Shown one piece after another: positions 5,223 through 5,223 of a stretch of 5,223 nt of DNA. The stretch is from JBEKZQ01 sp049509675 (lineage in GTDB: Bacteria > Planctomycetota > Planctomycetia > Pirellulales > Thermoguttaceae). The position numbers were made by a program, and so were the translations under genes. The DNA lies in contig JBEKZQ010000437.1 in assembly GCA_049509675.1 (NCBI GenBank), forward strand, positions 1 through 5,223, in the 5' to 3' direction. The notes under the pieces were generated by a model. The model worked only from the letters and a program-made list of their open reading frames with translations. It was not told where the DNA came from and did not search any database. The stretch's first letter is position 1, and each line of letters opens with the position of its first letter.

Positions 5223-5223
5223 G
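4710..5223. repeat. Direct repeat, copy 2 (C-terminal module plus dockerin of the upstream gene)
   Basis: Partner of the repeat at 1-514, same orientation and reading phase within its gene. Divergence is uneven: the part matching 241-300 has about 14 mismatches in 60 bases, while the part matching 421-514 has 2 in 94. Confidence 0.95.

Noticed and set aside
1..5223. A cellulosome, defence island or mobile-element origin for the tandem repeats
   Set aside because: There are dockerins but no cohesin, glycoside hydrolase, transposase, terminal inverted repeats or target-site duplications in view. The repeats are in-frame coding modules.

Overview
The window looks like a stretch of a planctomycete chromosome, probably from the Pirellulales/Isosphaerales side of the phylum. 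The base composition is GC-rich. Both genes on it encode large, repetitive, apparently exported proteins with C-terminal dockerin domains. The downstream gene also carries an N-terminal LExLExRxLLSA-type motif behind an arginine-rich stretch, which I know from large planctomycete extracellular proteins. The taxonomic call rests on recognised motifs, not on a search.

All real coding sequence is on the minus strand, so read it from right to left. Bases 5223-4341 hold the 3' end of one gene (B): a C-terminal beta-rich module, a two-loop dockerin and an Ala/Ser/Thr-rich tail, ending in TAA. Bases 4340-4201 are intergenic and hold a good intrinsic terminator for gene B, a weak promoter candidate and a strong Shine-Dalgarno (SD) site. 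From 4200 to the left edge runs gene A, a roughly 1,400-codon frame still open at base 1. It encodes an S53 (sedolisin/kumamolisin-type) serine-carboxyl peptidase, then a Calx-beta-like domain, several Ig-like domains, and the same C-terminal module and dockerin as gene B. The dockerin is cut by the window edge.

The most unusual point is the 5' end of gene A. The ATG with the good ribosome binding site opens a 34-codon basic leader. It ends in an in-frame TAG exactly where the conserved N-terminal motif would have Glu. After the TAG the frame is open for 1,365 codons. Either a single-base nonsense change (or sequence error) severed the export leader, or translation restarts at a TTG preceded by GGAGG.

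Genes A and B look like tandem paralogues, at least at their 3' ends. A 514-base, gap-free direct repeat of about 91 percent identity covers their C-terminal modules. I see no RNA genes, CRISPR arrays, insertion sequences, or defence or biosynthetic system here. The interest lies in the interrupted peptidase gene, its unusual domain layout and the tandem modules.
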